Assembly (NCBI RefSeq): GCF_022701295.1
Contig: NZ_CP033204.1
Span: 682,001 to 746,000, forward strand
Reading direction: 5' to 3'
Source: Sphingopyxis sp. YF1
Lineage (GTDB): Bacteria; Pseudomonadota; Alphaproteobacteria; Sphingomonadales; Sphingomonadaceae
DNA: 64,000 bases
The position numbers and the translations under genes were made by a program. Shown one piece after another: positions 27,367-35,019 of this stretch (position 1 is its first letter; the number at the start of each line of letters is the position of its first letter). The notes under the pieces are model-generated. The model was not told the DNA's origin and ran no database searches. It saw only the letters and a program-made list of their open reading frames with translations.

Positions 27367-27604
27367 GCGCCGGCCGGGTCTGACGGGCGGGGCGCGGCGC
27401 GTCACGGCGCGCCGCCGAACGACGAAGCGTCACCACCTGCGCGGCCGCGCCCGGGTGCGGAGCGCCCGGAACCGGAAAGGCGCCTTCGCCGAGCAGCGCC
27501 GAGAGAATCGCGCTTTCATTGTTCCTGAGCATCGCGATGATCACGGTGACGCCGAGCCCGGCGGCAACGGCGAAGAGAAGAGCGGCAGCGACCTGAACCA
27601 TCAT
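27350..27604 (-). CDS. Small single-pass membrane protein, function unknown
   Basis: 84 residues. One N-terminal transmembrane helix (VQVAAALLFAVAAGLGVTVI) is followed by a basic, Ala/Pro/Arg-rich cytoplasmic-type tail. ATG 27604 is preceded by GGAAGGA at good spacing, which decides against the longer frame to 27694. The 3' end overlaps pssA by 17 bp tail to tail. I recognise no domain. The combination of RBS and a clean membrane helix makes it likely real. Confidence 0.62.
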   Translation of the reverse strand: MMVQVAAALLFAVAAGLGVTVIIAMLRNNESAILSALLGEGAFPVPGAPHPGAAAQVVTLRRSAARRDAPRPARQTRPALSRAA

Positions 27605-27912
27605 CTTGTCCTTCCGGTTTCTTTGTGCGAAACCCCGATTCTCATGGGACGGCTTCGTTGCGCAATTCGTTCCATGTTCCCTTTTTGTTCTCAACGCAAT
27701 TGCGATGAAACGAGTGTTTTCATCGATGAGTTGAATGCGCCCCCCGGGCGGGTCGGCGTCGGACGATAAGGCGTCGCCTCTTGCCTTTGGCGGAAAAGGT
27801 CGCTAACGGGCCGCCCATTCCACATGGAAGGCGCACATAACCGGTGCCGGGTTCCGTCGCTTGCGACCCCCGGTTCTTGCTTTCCAGAGGACCAACCGGA
27901 AGGAGAAAGACC
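27605..27912 (+). promoter_or_regulatory. Gene-free 308-bp region: upstream region and leader of rpsB
   Basis: The left part is locally AT-richer (around 27660-27730) and holds the 10-bp palindrome CGCAATTGCG near 27693. It must contain the promoters for rpsB and for the divergent small gene. The right part is the probable rpsB leader: CCGGG and CCCGG with inner GTCGC-TT-GCGAC form a hairpin at 27847-27873, 40 bp before the start codon, in the position where S2 autoregulation of rpsB-tsf acts in other bacteria. The RBS is AAGGAGAAAG. Confidence 0.5.
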
Positions 27913-28740
27913 ATGGCGGCACCTGTCGTCACGATGCAGAATCTTATCGAAGCTGGCGCCCACTTCGGCCACCAGACCCACCGTTGGAACCCGCGCATGA
28001 AGCCGTATATCTTCGGCGCGCGCAACGGCATCCACATCCTCGACCTGTCGCAGACCGTGCCGCTCTTCGCGCGCGCGCTCGACTTCGTCTCGTCGACCGC
28101 GGCCGCGGGCGGCAAGGTGCTGTTCGTCGGCACCAAGCGCCAGGCGCAGGGCCCGATCGCCGATGCGGCCCGCGCTTCGGGTCAGCATTTCGTCAACCAC
28201 CGCTGGCTGGGCGGCATGCTCACCAACTGGAAGACGATCTCGAACTCGATCAAGCGCCTCAAGGCGCTCGAAGAGCAGCTTTCGGGCGACACCTCGGGCC
28301 TTACCAAGAAGGAAGTGCTCAACAAGACCCGTGAACGCGACAAGCTTGAGCTCAGCCTCGGCGGCATCCGCGACATGGGCGGCATTCCCGACGTGATGTT
28401 CGTGATCGACGCGAACAAGGAAGAGCTGGCGATCAAGGAAGCCAACGTGCTTGGCATCCCCGTCGTCGCGATCCTCGACTCGAACGTCTCGCCCGACGGC
28501 ATCGCCTTCCCGGTTCCGGCGAACGATGACGCCGCCCGCGCGATCCGCCTCTATTGCGACGCCGTGGCCCAGGCCGCGACCCGCGGTGGACAGCAGGCCC
28601 GCGCCGGCCGCGGTGAAGATCTGGGTGCGGCCGTCGAGCCCGTCGCCGAGCCCGTGCTCGTCGAGACTGCTCCGGTGACCGAGGACGAACAGGTCCCGGC
28701 CGAAGCCGCCGCCGAAACCGAACGTCAGGGCGACGCGTAA
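27913..28740 (+). CDS. rpsB: 30S ribosomal protein S2
   Basis: 275 residues. The N-terminus [20 protein letters not shown] and [13 protein letters not shown] are characteristic of S2. The C-terminal 40 residues are an acidic Ala/Glu/Pro extension, common in alphaproteobacteria. First gene of the rpsB-tsf-pyrH-frr cluster that couples translation to nucleotide and envelope synthesis. The ATG follows AAGGAGAAAGACC. Confidence 0.98.
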   Translation: MAAPVVTMQNLIEAGAHFGHQTHRWNPRMKPYIFGARNGIHILDLSQTVPLFARALDFVSSTAAAGGKVLFVGTKRQAQGPIADAARASGQHFVNHRWLGGMLTNWKTISNSIKRLKALEEQLSGDTSGLTKKEVLNKTRERDKLELSLGGIRDMGGIPDVMFVIDANKEELAIKEANVLGIPVVAILDSNVSPDGIAFPVPANDDAARAIRLYCDAVAQAATRGGQQARAGRGEDLGAAVEPVAEPVLVETAPVTEDEQVPAEAAAETERQGDA

Positions 28741-28749
28741 GCGCGCTTC

Positions 28750-28796
28750 GATGACGGGACGGCGCGCGGCGTGATGCCCGCGCCGTCCCGGTCATC
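28750..28796 (+). terminator. Long hairpin between rpsB and tsf
   Basis: GATGACGGGACGGCGCG pairs with CGCGCCGTCCCGGTCATC over 17 pairs with a single bulged base, nine bases after the rpsB stop. Only a short pyrimidine run follows, so it is probably a partial terminator or processing/stability element that sets the S2:EF-Ts ratio. Confidence 0.65.
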
Positions 28797-28877
28797 ATTC
28801 TGACTTGTCGCGCCGCCATGCGCGCGGCGCACCGGCAGGCCGAACGTGAGCCTGCCCCTTTTGGAAAGGAATATCCC

Positions 28878-29804
28878 ATGGCTGAGATTACGGCCGCCCT
28901 CGTCAAGGAACTGCGCGACCGCACCGGCGCCGGCATGATGGACTGCAAGAAGGCACTCGCTGAAAACGGCGGTGACATCGAGGCGTCGATCGACTGGCTG
29001 CGCACCAAGGGCCTCGCCGCCGCCGCCAAGAAGGCCGGCCGCGTCGCCGCCGAAGGTCTTGTCGGCGTCGCCACCGACGGCACCCGCGGTGCGATGGTCG
29101 AGATCAACAGCGAGACCGACTTCGTCGCCAAGAACGAACAGTTCCAGGGTTTCGTCCGCGACGTGACGCAGGTTGCGCTCGCCGGCAACGTCACCGACAT
29201 CGAGGCGCTGGGCGCGGCGGCTTACCCCGCCGGCGGCACCGTCGCCGAAGCGCTGACGCAGAATATCGCGACGATCGGCGAAAACCAGTCGCTGCGCCGC
29301 ACCGCGATCGTTTCGGTCGGCTCGGGCGTCGTCACCGGCTATGTCCATAACGCCGCGGCACCCGGCATGGGCAAGATCGGCGTGCTTATCGCGCTCGAAT
29401 CGACCGCGGGCGCCGATGTGCTCGAACCCCTCGGCAAGCAGCTGGCGATGCACGTCGCCGCCGCGAACCCGCTGGCGCTGAACGGCGACGACCTCGACGC
29501 CGACCTCGTCGCCCGCGAGCGTTCGATCGCCGAGGAAAAGGCCGCCCAGTCGGGCAAGCCGGCCGAGATCGTCGCGAAGATGGTCGACGGCGCGATCGCC
29601 AAGTACCGCAAGGAAAACGCGCTGCTGTCGCAGCTGTTCGTGATGGACGGCAAGACCCCGGTCGCCGAAGTCGTCGCCGCCGCCGGCAAGGACGTCGGTG
29701 CGACGATCACGCTCAAGGGCTTCGTCCGCTTCCAGCTCGGTGAAGGCATCGAGAAGGAAGAAAGCGATTTCGCAGCGGAAGTCGCTGCGGTCGCCGGCGC
29801 CTGA
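28878..29804 (+). CDS. tsf: Translation elongation factor Ts
   Basis: 308 residues, the normal length. The N-terminal UBA-like domain begins [20 protein letters not shown], followed by the TDFVAKNE block that contacts EF-Tu. Nucleotide exchange factor for EF-Tu. Separated from rpsB by a 137-bp spacer containing a large hairpin and followed by two more hairpins before pyrH. Confidence 0.98.
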   Translation: MAEITAALVKELRDRTGAGMMDCKKALAENGGDIEASIDWLRTKGLAAAAKKAGRVAAEGLVGVATDGTRGAMVEINSETDFVAKNEQFQGFVRDVTQVALAGNVTDIEALGAAAYPAGGTVAEALTQNIATIGENQSLRRTAIVSVGSGVVTGYVHNAAAPGMGKIGVLIALESTAGADVLEPLGKQLAMHVAAANPLALNGDDLDADLVARERSIAEEKAAQSGKPAEIVAKMVDGAIAKYRKENALLSQLFVMDGKTPVAEVVAAAGKDVGATITLKGFVRFQLGEGIEKEESDFAAEVAAVAGA

Positions 29805-29808
29805 CACA

Positions 29809-29845
29809 GGACTGCGCGATTGCCGCGCCCGGCGCGCGGCAGTCC
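29809..29845 (+). terminator. Hairpin after tsf
   Basis: GGACTGCGCG and CGCGGCAGTCC form an 11-pair stem with one bulge beginning five bases beyond the tsf stop. No strong U-tract follows. Confidence 0.5.
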
Positions 29846-29852
29846 GCTTGGC

Positions 29853-29886
29853 AATGGCGCGCACTCTCACTAGGGTGCGCGCCATT
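29853..29886. repeat. 15-bp inverted repeat between tsf and pyrH
   Basis: AATGGCGCGCACTCT and AGGGTGCGCGCCATT pair across a four-base loop with one G-T mismatch position. It sits 34 bp before pyrH. It may be a second transcription attenuator or the tail of the tsf terminator. Confidence 0.55.
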
Positions 29887-29920
29887 CGCTTGTTGAGACG
29901 AAGCAAGAGGTTCCCCCGAC

Positions 29921-30652
29921 ATGGCATTGCCCGGCCTGAAACGCATATTGCTCAAGCTTTCGGGCGAAGCGCTGATGGGGCCCAGTCCCTTCGGGATCGA
30001 TCCCGAAACGGTCGCGAGCATGGCGGCCGAGGTCAAGGAAGCCAAGGATCGCGGGCTCGAAATCTGCCTCGTCATCGGCGGCGGCAACATCTTTCGCGGT
30101 ATGGCCGGGGCCGCCAAGGGCATGGACCGCGCGCAGGCCGACTATATGGGCATGCTCGCCACCGTGATGAACGCGCTCGCGATGCAGAATGCGCTCGAGC
30201 AGCTCGGCGTCGAAACCCGCGTCCAGTCGGCGATCGAGATGGACAAGGTGTGCGAGCCGGTGATCCGCCGCCGCGCCGAGCGCCATATGGAAAAGGGCCG
30301 CGTGGTGATTTTCGCCGCGGGTGTCGGGGCGCCCTATTTCACCACCGACAGCGGCGCCGCGTTGCGCGCCGCCGAGATGAAGTGCGACGCGCTGCTCAAG
30401 GGCACGAGCGTCGACGGCGTCTATAACGCCGACCCCAAGAAGGACCTGACCGCGGTCCGTTACGACCGGTTGAGCTATGATCGTGTGCTCGCCGACAATC
30501 TGAAGGTGATGGACGCCAGCGCCGTGGCGCTGTGCCGCGACAACCAGATTCCGATTGTCGTGTTCAATATTCGCGAAGCCGGCAATCTGGCGCGGGTGCT
30601 GGCGGGCGAGGGCGTCTCGACCGTCGTTGGCGACGCCGCCGGAAATGCCTGA
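29921..30652 (+). CDS. pyrH: UMP kinase
   Basis: 243 residues of the amino-acid-kinase fold. [10 protein letters not shown] at the phosphate-binding N-terminus, [10 protein letters not shown], and YNADPKKD near 170 identify PyrH, which phosphorylates UMP to UDP. The start is preceded by a weak purine stretch (GAGGTT) and matches the family N-terminus. Confidence 0.97.
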   Translation: MALPGLKRILLKLSGEALMGPSPFGIDPETVASMAAEVKEAKDRGLEICLVIGGGNIFRGMAGAAKGMDRAQADYMGMLATVMNALAMQNALEQLGVETRVQSAIEMDKVCEPVIRRRAERHMEKGRVVIFAAGVGAPYFTTDSGAALRAAEMKCDALLKGTSVDGVYNADPKKDLTAVRYDRLSYDRVLADNLKVMDASAVALCRDNQIPIVVFNIREAGNLARVLAGEGVSTVVGDAAGNA

Positions 30653-30681
30653 GCGCGAAACATTCAAGAGAGGAAGAGACG

Positions 30682-31236
30682 ATGGCGAAATATGACAAGG
30701 CCGACCTCGAGCGCCGCATGCACGGCGCGGTCGAATCGCTGAAGAGCGACCTTTCGGGCCTCCGCACCGGGCGCGCGCACACCGCACTGCTCGATCCAGT
30801 GACGGTCGAGGTCTATGGCAGCCACATGCCGCTCAACCAGGTCGCTTCGGTCAGCGCCCCCGAACCGCGCATGCTGTCGGTGCAGGTGTGGGACAAGTCG
30901 AATGTCGGCCCGGTCGACAAGGCGATCCGTTCGGCGGGGCTCGGGCTCAACCCGATCGTCGACGGCCAGACGCTCCGCCTGCCGATCCCCGAAATGACGC
31001 AGGAGCGCCGCAAGGAGCTGTCGAAGCTCGCCGGTCAGTACGCCGAAAAGGCGCGCGTTGCGGTCCGCAACGTCCGCCGCGACGGCATGGACAATCTCAA
31101 GACCGACGAGAACAAGAAGGAAATCAGCGAGGACGATCGCAAGCGGTCGGAGACCGACGTCCAGAAACTGACCGACGCGACGATCGCCGAAATCGATGCT
31201 GCCGCGAGCGCCAAGGAAAAGGAAATCCTGGGCTAG
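30682..31236 (+). CDS. frr: Ribosome recycling factor
   Basis: 184 residues, standard length. [25 protein letters not shown] and the C-terminal [20 protein letters not shown] helix bundle are diagnostic. Splits post-termination ribosomes with EF-G. The gene is 29 bp after pyrH with AAGAGAGGAAGAG as Shine-Dalgarno region. Confidence 0.97.
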   Translation: MAKYDKADLERRMHGAVESLKSDLSGLRTGRAHTALLDPVTVEVYGSHMPLNQVASVSAPEPRMLSVQVWDKSNVGPVDKAIRSAGLGLNPIVDGQTLRLPIPEMTQERRKELSKLAGQYAEKARVAVRNVRRDGMDNLKTDENKKEISEDDRKRSETDVQKLTDATIAEIDAAASAKEKEILG

Positions 31237-31294
31237 TGCTTTCGGGCACCATTCTCTCTTCCGCTCGATGCGAACGGATTTTGAGGTTTTTTGG

Positions 31295-31981
31295 GTGACA
31301 GTTTCCAATCACGGCGCGCGTCACGTCGCCATCATCATGGACGGCAACGGCCGCTGGGCGAAGAAGCGCTTTCTGCCGCGCGTCGCGGGCCACAAGGCAG
31401 GCGTCGAGGCGGTGCGTACGATCGTGCGCGCCGCGGCCGGCATGGGGCTGGAGGCGCTGACCCTCTACGCCTTCTCGTCGGAGAACTGGAAACGGCCCGA
31501 GGAAGAGGTCAGCGACTTGATGGGGCTGATGAAGCGCTTCATCCTCAGCGACCTCGACGAATTCGCCGCCAATGACGTGAAGCTGAAGATCATCGGCAAC
31601 TGGCGCGCGCTCGCGCCCGATGTCGTCGCGCTGATCGACAATGCGCTCGAACGGACTGCGGGCAACAAGCGCACGACGCTGGCGGTCGCACTCAACTATG
31701 GCGCGCAGGACGAACTGGTCCGCGCCGCGACCGCCGCGGCGGCCGACGGCGCGATCACCGAAGCGGGGATCGAGGCGCATCTCGACACCGCCGACCTGCC
31801 GCCGCTCGACCTGCTCATCCGCACCTCCGGCGAGGTGCGCCTGTCGAACTTTCTGCTCTGGCAGGCAGCCTATGCCGAGCTTTATTTTACCGACAAGCTG
31901 TGGCCCGATTTCAAGCCGGCCGATTTGCAGGCGGCGCTCGATCAATTTGCGCGGCGCGAACGCCGCTACGGGGGACTTTGA
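31295..31981 (+). CDS. uppS: Undecaprenyl diphosphate synthase (cis-prenyltransferase)
   Basis: About 228 residues. HVAIIMDGNGRWAKKR holds the catalytic Asp and the diphosphate-binding loop; LYAFSSENWKRP and LIRTSGEVRLSNFLLWQ are further family signatures. Makes the C55 lipid carrier for peptidoglycan and polysaccharide assembly. I favour the GTG at 31295 (VTVSNHGARHVAI, GAGG upstream). An in-frame ATG at 31268 would add nine residues. Confidence 0.95.
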   Translation: MTVSNHGARHVAIIMDGNGRWAKKRFLPRVAGHKAGVEAVRTIVRAAAGMGLEALTLYAFSSENWKRPEEEVSDLMGLMKRFILSDLDEFAANDVKLKIIGNWRALAPDVVALIDNALERTAGNKRTTLAVALNYGAQDELVRAATAAAADGAITEAGIEAHLDTADLPPLDLLIRTSGEVRLSNFLLWQAAYAELYFTDKLWPDFKPADLQAALDQFARRERRYGGL

Positions 31982-31983
31982 CT

Positions 31984-32658
31984 ATGGCGGCGGGCAAATC
32001 GGATCTGATGGTGCGCGCGGGATCGGCGGTGATCCTGCTGGCGATTGCGGGCGCCGCGCTGTGGTTCGGGGGAATCGCCTTCGCCTTGCTGTTGCTCGTC
32101 GGCGGCGCCTTGCTGCTCGTCGAATGGTTCGCGCTGGTCCGCGCGATGACGCTGGGCGGCGGGGCCAAGGGCGCGCTGATGGCCGCCGGGCCGCTGCTCG
32201 CCGCCGGTGCGGTGGCGGGGCTCTGGTTCATCCGCGAGAATCTGGGCATGACCGCGGCGCTCTGGGTGTTCGGCATGGTGTGGGCGACCGATATCGGCGC
32301 CTATTTCGCCGGACGCGCGTTCGGGGGCGCGCGGCTCGCACCGGCCATCAGCCCGTCGAAGACCTGGTCGGGCCTGTTCGGCGGCATGATCGCGGCGCTT
32401 GTCGCGAGCGCGACGATCGGCGATCGCGCCGGGATCGTCGGCGTGCCGTTGTGGATCGGCCTGTTCATGGGGCTCGTCGCGCAGCTCGGCGACCTTGCGC
32501 AAAGCTGGATGAAGCGCCGCGCCGGGGTCAAGGATTCGGGCAAGCTGATCCCCGGACACGGCGGCGTCTTCGATCGCGTCGACGGGCTGCTGCCGGTCGC
32601 GCTGATCCTCGGCGCGCTCGCCTTTGCGGGCGATATCGCGGTGCGGGCGGCCGGCTGA
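31984..32658 (+). CDS. cdsA: Phosphatidate cytidylyltransferase
   Basis: 224 residues with about six transmembrane helices. The C-terminal signature KDSGKLIPGHGGVFDRVDG is the CDS family hallmark, preceded by SPSKTWSG. Produces CDP-diacylglycerol, the precursor used by pssA at 26593. Two bases separate it from uppS. Confidence 0.95.
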   Translation: MAAGKSDLMVRAGSAVILLAIAGAALWFGGIAFALLLLVGGALLLVEWFALVRAMTLGGGAKGALMAAGPLLAAGAVAGLWFIRENLGMTAALWVFGMVWATDIGAYFAGRAFGGARLAPAISPSKTWSGLFGGMIAALVASATIGDRAGIVGVPLWIGLFMGLVAQLGDLAQSWMKRRAGVKDSGKLIPGHGGVFDRVDGLLPVALILGALAFAGDIAVRAAG

Positions 32659-32659
32659 G

Positions 32660-33823
32660 ATGACACGCCGCCTCTCGCTGTTCGGCGCCACGGGATCGGT
32701 CGGGCAATCGACCCTCGATCTCGTGCGCCGCGACGGCGAGGCGTGGCAGGTGGATGTGCTCACCGCAAACAGCGACGTCGCCGTGCTGGCGAAGCTGGCA
32801 CAGGAATTTCGTCCCGGCCTCGCGGTGATCGCCGACGAGGCGCGCTATCATGACCTCGCGGCGGCGCTGGCCGGCACCGGGATCGAAACCGCGGCGGGTG
32901 CCGATGCGCTGGTCGAGGCCGCGCGGCGACCCGCCGATCTGGTCATGGCGGCGATCGTCGGCTGCGCGGGGCTGGCCCCGACGATGGCGGCGCTCGAAGC
33001 CGGCACGCCGGTCGCGCTCGCCAACAAGGAATCGCTCGTTTCGGCCGGGGCGCTGATGACCGCCGCGGCGAAGCGTTCGGGGGCGGCGATCCTGCCCGTC
33101 GACAGCGAACATAATGCCATCTTCCAGTGCCTTGCGGGCGGTCGGATCGATCAGGTTCGCCGCATCATCCTGACCGCGAGCGGGGGACCTTTCCGCACGA
33201 TGGGTGCCGCCGACATGGCGCAGGTGACCCCGGCGCAGGCGGTGGCGCATCCCAACTGGTCGATGGGCGCCAAGATCAGCGTCGATTCGGCGACGATGAT
33301 GAACAAGGGGCTCGAACTGATCGAGGCGCATCACCTGTTCCCCGTCGGACTCGACCGCATCGAAATCCTCGTCCACCCGCAATCGGTGATCCACAGCCTC
33401 GTCGAATATGTCGACTGCTCGACGCTCGCGCAGCTCGGCTCGCCCGACATGCGCATCCCGATCGCCAGTGCGCTCGCCTGGCCCGACCGCATGGCGACGC
33501 CCTGCGCGCCGCTCGACCTCGCGAGCATCGCGCGGCTCGATTTCGAGGCGCCCGACGAAGTCCGTTTCCCTGCGACCGCGCTGTGCCGCGCGGCCATCGC
33601 CGAGGGTGGCGCACGCCCCGCGCAGCTCAACGCCGCCAACGAGGTCGCCGTTGCCGCCTTCCTGGCGGGGCGCATTTCCTTCCCCGCGATCGTCGATACG
33701 GTGAAGCGCGTGCTCGATGTCGCCGCGCCGCCGCCGCCTGCGTCGCTTCACGACATATTCAGCGTCGATGCGTCATCGCGCGCGGCTGCACAGCATTTTG
33801 TGGACCAGCTCGAACATGCTTGA
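32660..33823 (+). CDS. dxr: 1-deoxy-D-xylulose 5-phosphate reductoisomerase
   Basis: 387 residues. NADPH-binding LFGATGSVGQST at residue 7, ANKESLVSAG, PVDSEHNAIFQ and SATMMNKGLELIEAHHLF are the conserved blocks, containing the metal ligands and the substrate loop. Second step of the MEP isoprenoid pathway, which supplies UppS. The start is one base after the cdsA stop. Confidence 0.97.
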   Translation: MTRRLSLFGATGSVGQSTLDLVRRDGEAWQVDVLTANSDVAVLAKLAQEFRPGLAVIADEARYHDLAAALAGTGIETAAGADALVEAARRPADLVMAAIVGCAGLAPTMAALEAGTPVALANKESLVSAGALMTAAAKRSGAAILPVDSEHNAIFQCLAGGRIDQVRRIILTASGGPFRTMGAADMAQVTPAQAVAHPNWSMGAKISVDSATMMNKGLELIEAHHLFPVGLDRIEILVHPQSVIHSLVEYVDCSTLAQLGSPDMRIPIASALAWPDRMATPCAPLDLASIARLDFEAPDEVRFPATALCRAAIAEGGARPAQLNAANEVAVAAFLAGRISFPAIVDTVKRVLDVAAPPPPASLHDIFSVDASSRAAAQHFVDQLEHA

Positions 33824-34949
33824 ATCCCCCGGCTTCCTTTTCACGATCCTCGCCTTCCTGCTCGTGCTCGGGCCGCTCGTCTTCGTGCACGAATATGGCC
33901 ATTATATCGTCGGCCGCTGGTGCGGGGTGAAGGCCGAGACCTTCTCGATCGGTTTCGGGCGCAAGATCCTCGGCTGGACCGACAAGCGCGGGACTGAATG
34001 GAAGCTCGGCTGGCTGCCGCTCGGCGGTTATGTCCAGTTCGCCGGCGATCGCGATGCGGTGAGCCAGCCCGACGCCGACTGGCAGGCGCTGCCTGAGGCC
34101 GAACGGGCGCACACATTTCCCGCGCAGCCGGTATGGAAGCGCGCGCTGATCGTCCTTGCAGGGCCGGTCACCAATTTCCTGTTCGCGATCCTGATCCTTG
34201 CCGGTTTTGCGTGGCTGGGCGGGGTTGCAACCAACCCCGCGGTGGTCGGGACGGTGCAGGCAGGGTCGGCCGCCGACGCCGCCGGCCTGCGCCCGGGCGA
34301 CCATATCCTGTCGATCGATGGGCGGGCGATCGACAAGTTCGTCGATATCCCGATGGCGGTTGCGCACCGGCCGGGCGAGGCGATGGAGGTCCGTTTCGAG
34401 CGCGGCGGCGCGATCGAGGCGGTTCGCCTGACCCCGCGGCTGGTCAAGGAAAAGGACGCCTTCGGCAATGATTTCGAGCGCGCGCTGATCGGGATCGGTC
34501 AGGGCGCGCCGGTCTTCGAGCCGGTGCCGCTGGTCGAAGCGCCGGGTGTCGCCATACGCCAGACGGGGCAGATCGTCCGCCAGACCGTCGAAGTGCTCGG
34601 CCAGTTGCTGAGCGGCAACCGCTCGATCAAGGATCTGAGCGGCCCGGTGAAGATCGCCAAGGTTTCGGGCGAGGCGGCGGCGATGGGCGTCGTGTCGCTG
34701 ATCTTCCTGATCGCCCTCGTTTCCATCAATCTGGGGTTCATAAACCTGTTGCCATTGCCGATGCTCGATGGCGGCCATTTGCTCTTTTACGCCTATGAAG
34801 CGGTGCGGCGGCGGCCGGCACCCCCACAGGCGCAGGAATGGGCATTTCGGGTCGGCTTCGCGGCGATCGTCACCTTGATGCTGGTCGTGACTTTCAACGA
34901 TTTGGGCGCAATCGGGGCGTGGGACCGGATCGCGCGCTTGATTGGATAA
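33816..34949 (+). CDS. rseP: Site-2 metalloprotease RseP
   Basis: 377 residues. Zinc motif HEYGH in the first transmembrane helix (about residue 25), a central PDZ domain (GSAADAAGLRPGDHILSIDG) and the third ligand in LPMLDGGH near the C-terminus. Cleaves anti-sigma factors inside the membrane after DegS-type cleavage, releasing the envelope stress sigma factor, and clears signal peptides. Its first eight bases overlap the end of dxr. Confidence 0.95.
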   Translation: MLESPGFLFTILAFLLVLGPLVFVHEYGHYIVGRWCGVKAETFSIGFGRKILGWTDKRGTEWKLGWLPLGGYVQFAGDRDAVSQPDADWQALPEAERAHTFPAQPVWKRALIVLAGPVTNFLFAILILAGFAWLGGVATNPAVVGTVQAGSAADAAGLRPGDHILSIDGRAIDKFVDIPMAVAHRPGEAMEVRFERGGAIEAVRLTPRLVKEKDAFGNDFERALIGIGQGAPVFEPVPLVEAPGVAIRQTGQIVRQTVEVLGQLLSGNRSIKDLSGPVKIAKVSGEAAAMGVVSLIFLIALVSINLGFINLLPLPMLDGGHLLFYAYEAVRRRPAPPQAQEWAFRVGFAAIVTLMLVVTFNDLGAIGAWDRIARLIG

Positions 34950-35019
34950 GCGGACTGGGGCAGGAGTGCGCGCGGGCCCGTCGGGATGCGGGGTCGACGC
35001 TTTTGGATATTTTTGCGGG

